This document shows, piece by piece, positions 4,869-5,472 of a stretch of 5,472 nt of DNA. The notes under the pieces were generated by a model, which saw only the letters and a program-made list of their open reading frames with translations, searched no databases and was not told where the DNA came from. The stretch covers positions 1 to 5,472 of the forward strand of contig CALWIE010000112.1 in NCBI GenBank assembly GCA_944380625.1. Reading direction: 5' to 3'. The translations under genes were made by a program, and so were the position numbers. How positions within the stretch are numbered: the stretch's first letter is position 1; each line of letters opens with the position of its first letter. The DNA is from an uncultured Clostridia bacterium (GTDB lineage: Bacteria > Bacillota_A > Clostridia > Oscillospirales > Acutalibacteraceae).

Positions 4869-5472
4869 ATGAGCATGCCTAAGAAAGCCAAGAAAAACCT
4901 GATCGCCGCCGCGGCCGTTTCCGTCCTGGCCGCGGCCGCCGCCCTGGGGGCCTGGTTTTTCATCCAATATCAAAACGACCGGAAGACCGTGGACGTGGTG
5001 CCCCTGATGAATGTGACCACCACCTACTGGGGGGACCAGGTGTACTCCTCCGGCACCGCTGTCAGCGACGACCTCCAGGAGATCTATCCGGAGGGGGACC
5101 GGGCCGTCTCGGACATCTACGTCCAAGAGGGGCAGCAGGTCCAGGTGGGCGACCCCCTGGTCCAGTACGACAAGACCAAGCTGGAGCTGGACGTGGAGAC
5201 CCAGGACCTGGCGGTGAAGCAGACGGAGATCCAGCTGGAGGACGCCGAGGACCAGCTGGAAAAGCTGCGGAAGACCACCCCCACCTCCACACCCCGGCCC
5301 ACCCGGAAGCCCACGGCCACGCCCCGGCCCACCAAGCGGCCCACCACCACCGCCACGCCCCGGCCGGCCACCCCCACCCCGGGACCCACCCAGGAGCCGG
5401 CGGCAACCTCTTCCCCGGCCCCCACGCCCTCCCCTGCCCCCACGGTGCAGCCCGCCGACGTGAACCTCTACC
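4869..5472 (+). CDS. HlyD/MacA-type adaptor protein 2, N-terminal 201 residues (3' end outside window)
   Basis: The frame is open from ATG 4869 to the window end with no stop. The start is supported by AAAGGAA (4853-4859), with GGA 10 nt from the ATG; the ATG at 4875 (Met3) is less well placed. A basic start (MSMPKKAKKN) and an Ala-rich helix at about 11-32 give an N-terminal membrane anchor with the remainder outside. Residues 79-103 are a lipoyl/biotinyl-like half domain (AVSDIYVQEGQQVQVGDPLV), closely matching adaptor 1 (IYVxEGxxVxVGDPLxxYD), so the two are paralogous. A charged helix at about 104-136 begins the expected coiled coil, but at 137 the sequence changes abruptly to a Thr/Pro-rich segment (about 137-196) with decapeptide repeats such as TPRPTRKPTA, before PADVNLY at the edge. 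The second lipoyl half, barrel and end must lie downstream. It is 62 nt after the ATPase and in the same operon. Role: second adaptor of the same exporter, or of a permease further downstream. Confidence 0.88.
   Translation, partial: MSMPKKAKKNLIAAAAVSVLAAAAALGAWFFIQYQNDRKTVDVVPLMNVTTTYWGDQVYSSGTAVSDDLQEIYPEGDRAVSDIYVQEGQQVQVGDPLVQYDKTKLELDVETQDLAVKQTEIQLEDAEDQLEKLRKTTPTSTPRPTRKPTATPRPTKRPTTTATPRPATPTPGPTQEPAATSSPAPTPSPAPTVQPADVNLY
5289..5384 (+). repeat. Thr/Pro-rich decapeptide repeats in adaptor 2
   Basis: TPRPTRKPTA (5289-5318) is followed directly by TPRPTKRPTT (5319-5348) and, after two codons, by the diverged TPRPATPTPG (5355-5384). The 30-nt units share a CCCCGGCC core. The repeats are in frame, basic at first, and then grade into a neutral TP/SP/AP-rich stretch up to about 5456. 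Confidence 0.8.

Noticed and set aside
4573..5384. CRISPR-like or mobile-element interpretation of the short repeats
   Set aside because: The repeats are in frame, diverged, codon-structured and without unique spacers or terminal inverted repeats; they are protein low-complexity repeats.
5062..5443. Antisense frames over the start of adaptor 2 (Gly/Val/Trp-rich or Pro/Gly-rich)
   Set aside because: They are complements of the Thr/Pro-rich repeats; the + strand frame has a start, ribosome binding site, membrane anchor and lipoyl-domain motif.

Overview
The window is GC-rich and gene-dense, with strong Shine-Dalgarno sites, consensus sigma-A type promoters and short intergenic gaps. The protein set (a ferredoxin-type DUF362 protein, an RNase H with an N-terminal viroplasmin-like domain, a compact CysK, and MacA/MacB-type export genes without an outer-membrane partner in view) fits a high-GC member of the Clostridia, most likely a gut Oscillospiraceae-type bacterium (Flavonifractor/Lawsonibacter-like). 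That assignment is an inference from protein style and base composition, not from a marker gene.

Layout. Bases 1-425 (+) hold the 3' end of a DUF362 iron-sulfur protein. It converges on rnhA (478-1119, -) across a symmetrical terminator (440-470) that can serve both genes. rnhA lies 42 nt downstream of cysK (1162-2094, -), and the two are probably cotranscribed from a near-consensus promoter (TTGACA-17-TATAGT) at 2133-2161. A 223-nt divergent regulatory region (2095-2317) separates cysK from an export operon on the + strand. It also holds a second strong promoter (TTGCCA-17-TATAAT, 2244-2272), a long imperfect palindrome and two sets of short repeats placed on the promoters.

Export operon. 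It encodes a membrane-anchored HlyD/MacA-type adaptor (2318-3715), a MacB/LolD-type ABC ATPase (3712-4806, start overlapping the adaptor stop as ATGA), and a second, divergent HlyD/MacA-type adaptor (4869 to beyond the window end). No permease is in the window; a MacB/FtsX-type permease would be expected downstream. The likely job is ATP-driven export or cell-envelope maintenance with an unknown substrate.

The most unusual part of the window is the low-complexity sequence attached to all three export proteins. Adaptor 1 ends in a strongly acidic tail of about 79 residues. The ATPase carries a Pro/Ala/Arg-rich C-terminal extension of about 143 residues. Adaptor 2 has a Thr/Pro-rich decapeptide-repeat segment of about 60 residues where an adaptor normally continues its coiled-coil hairpin. 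Together with two different adaptors in one operon, this is the best candidate here for something not well described.
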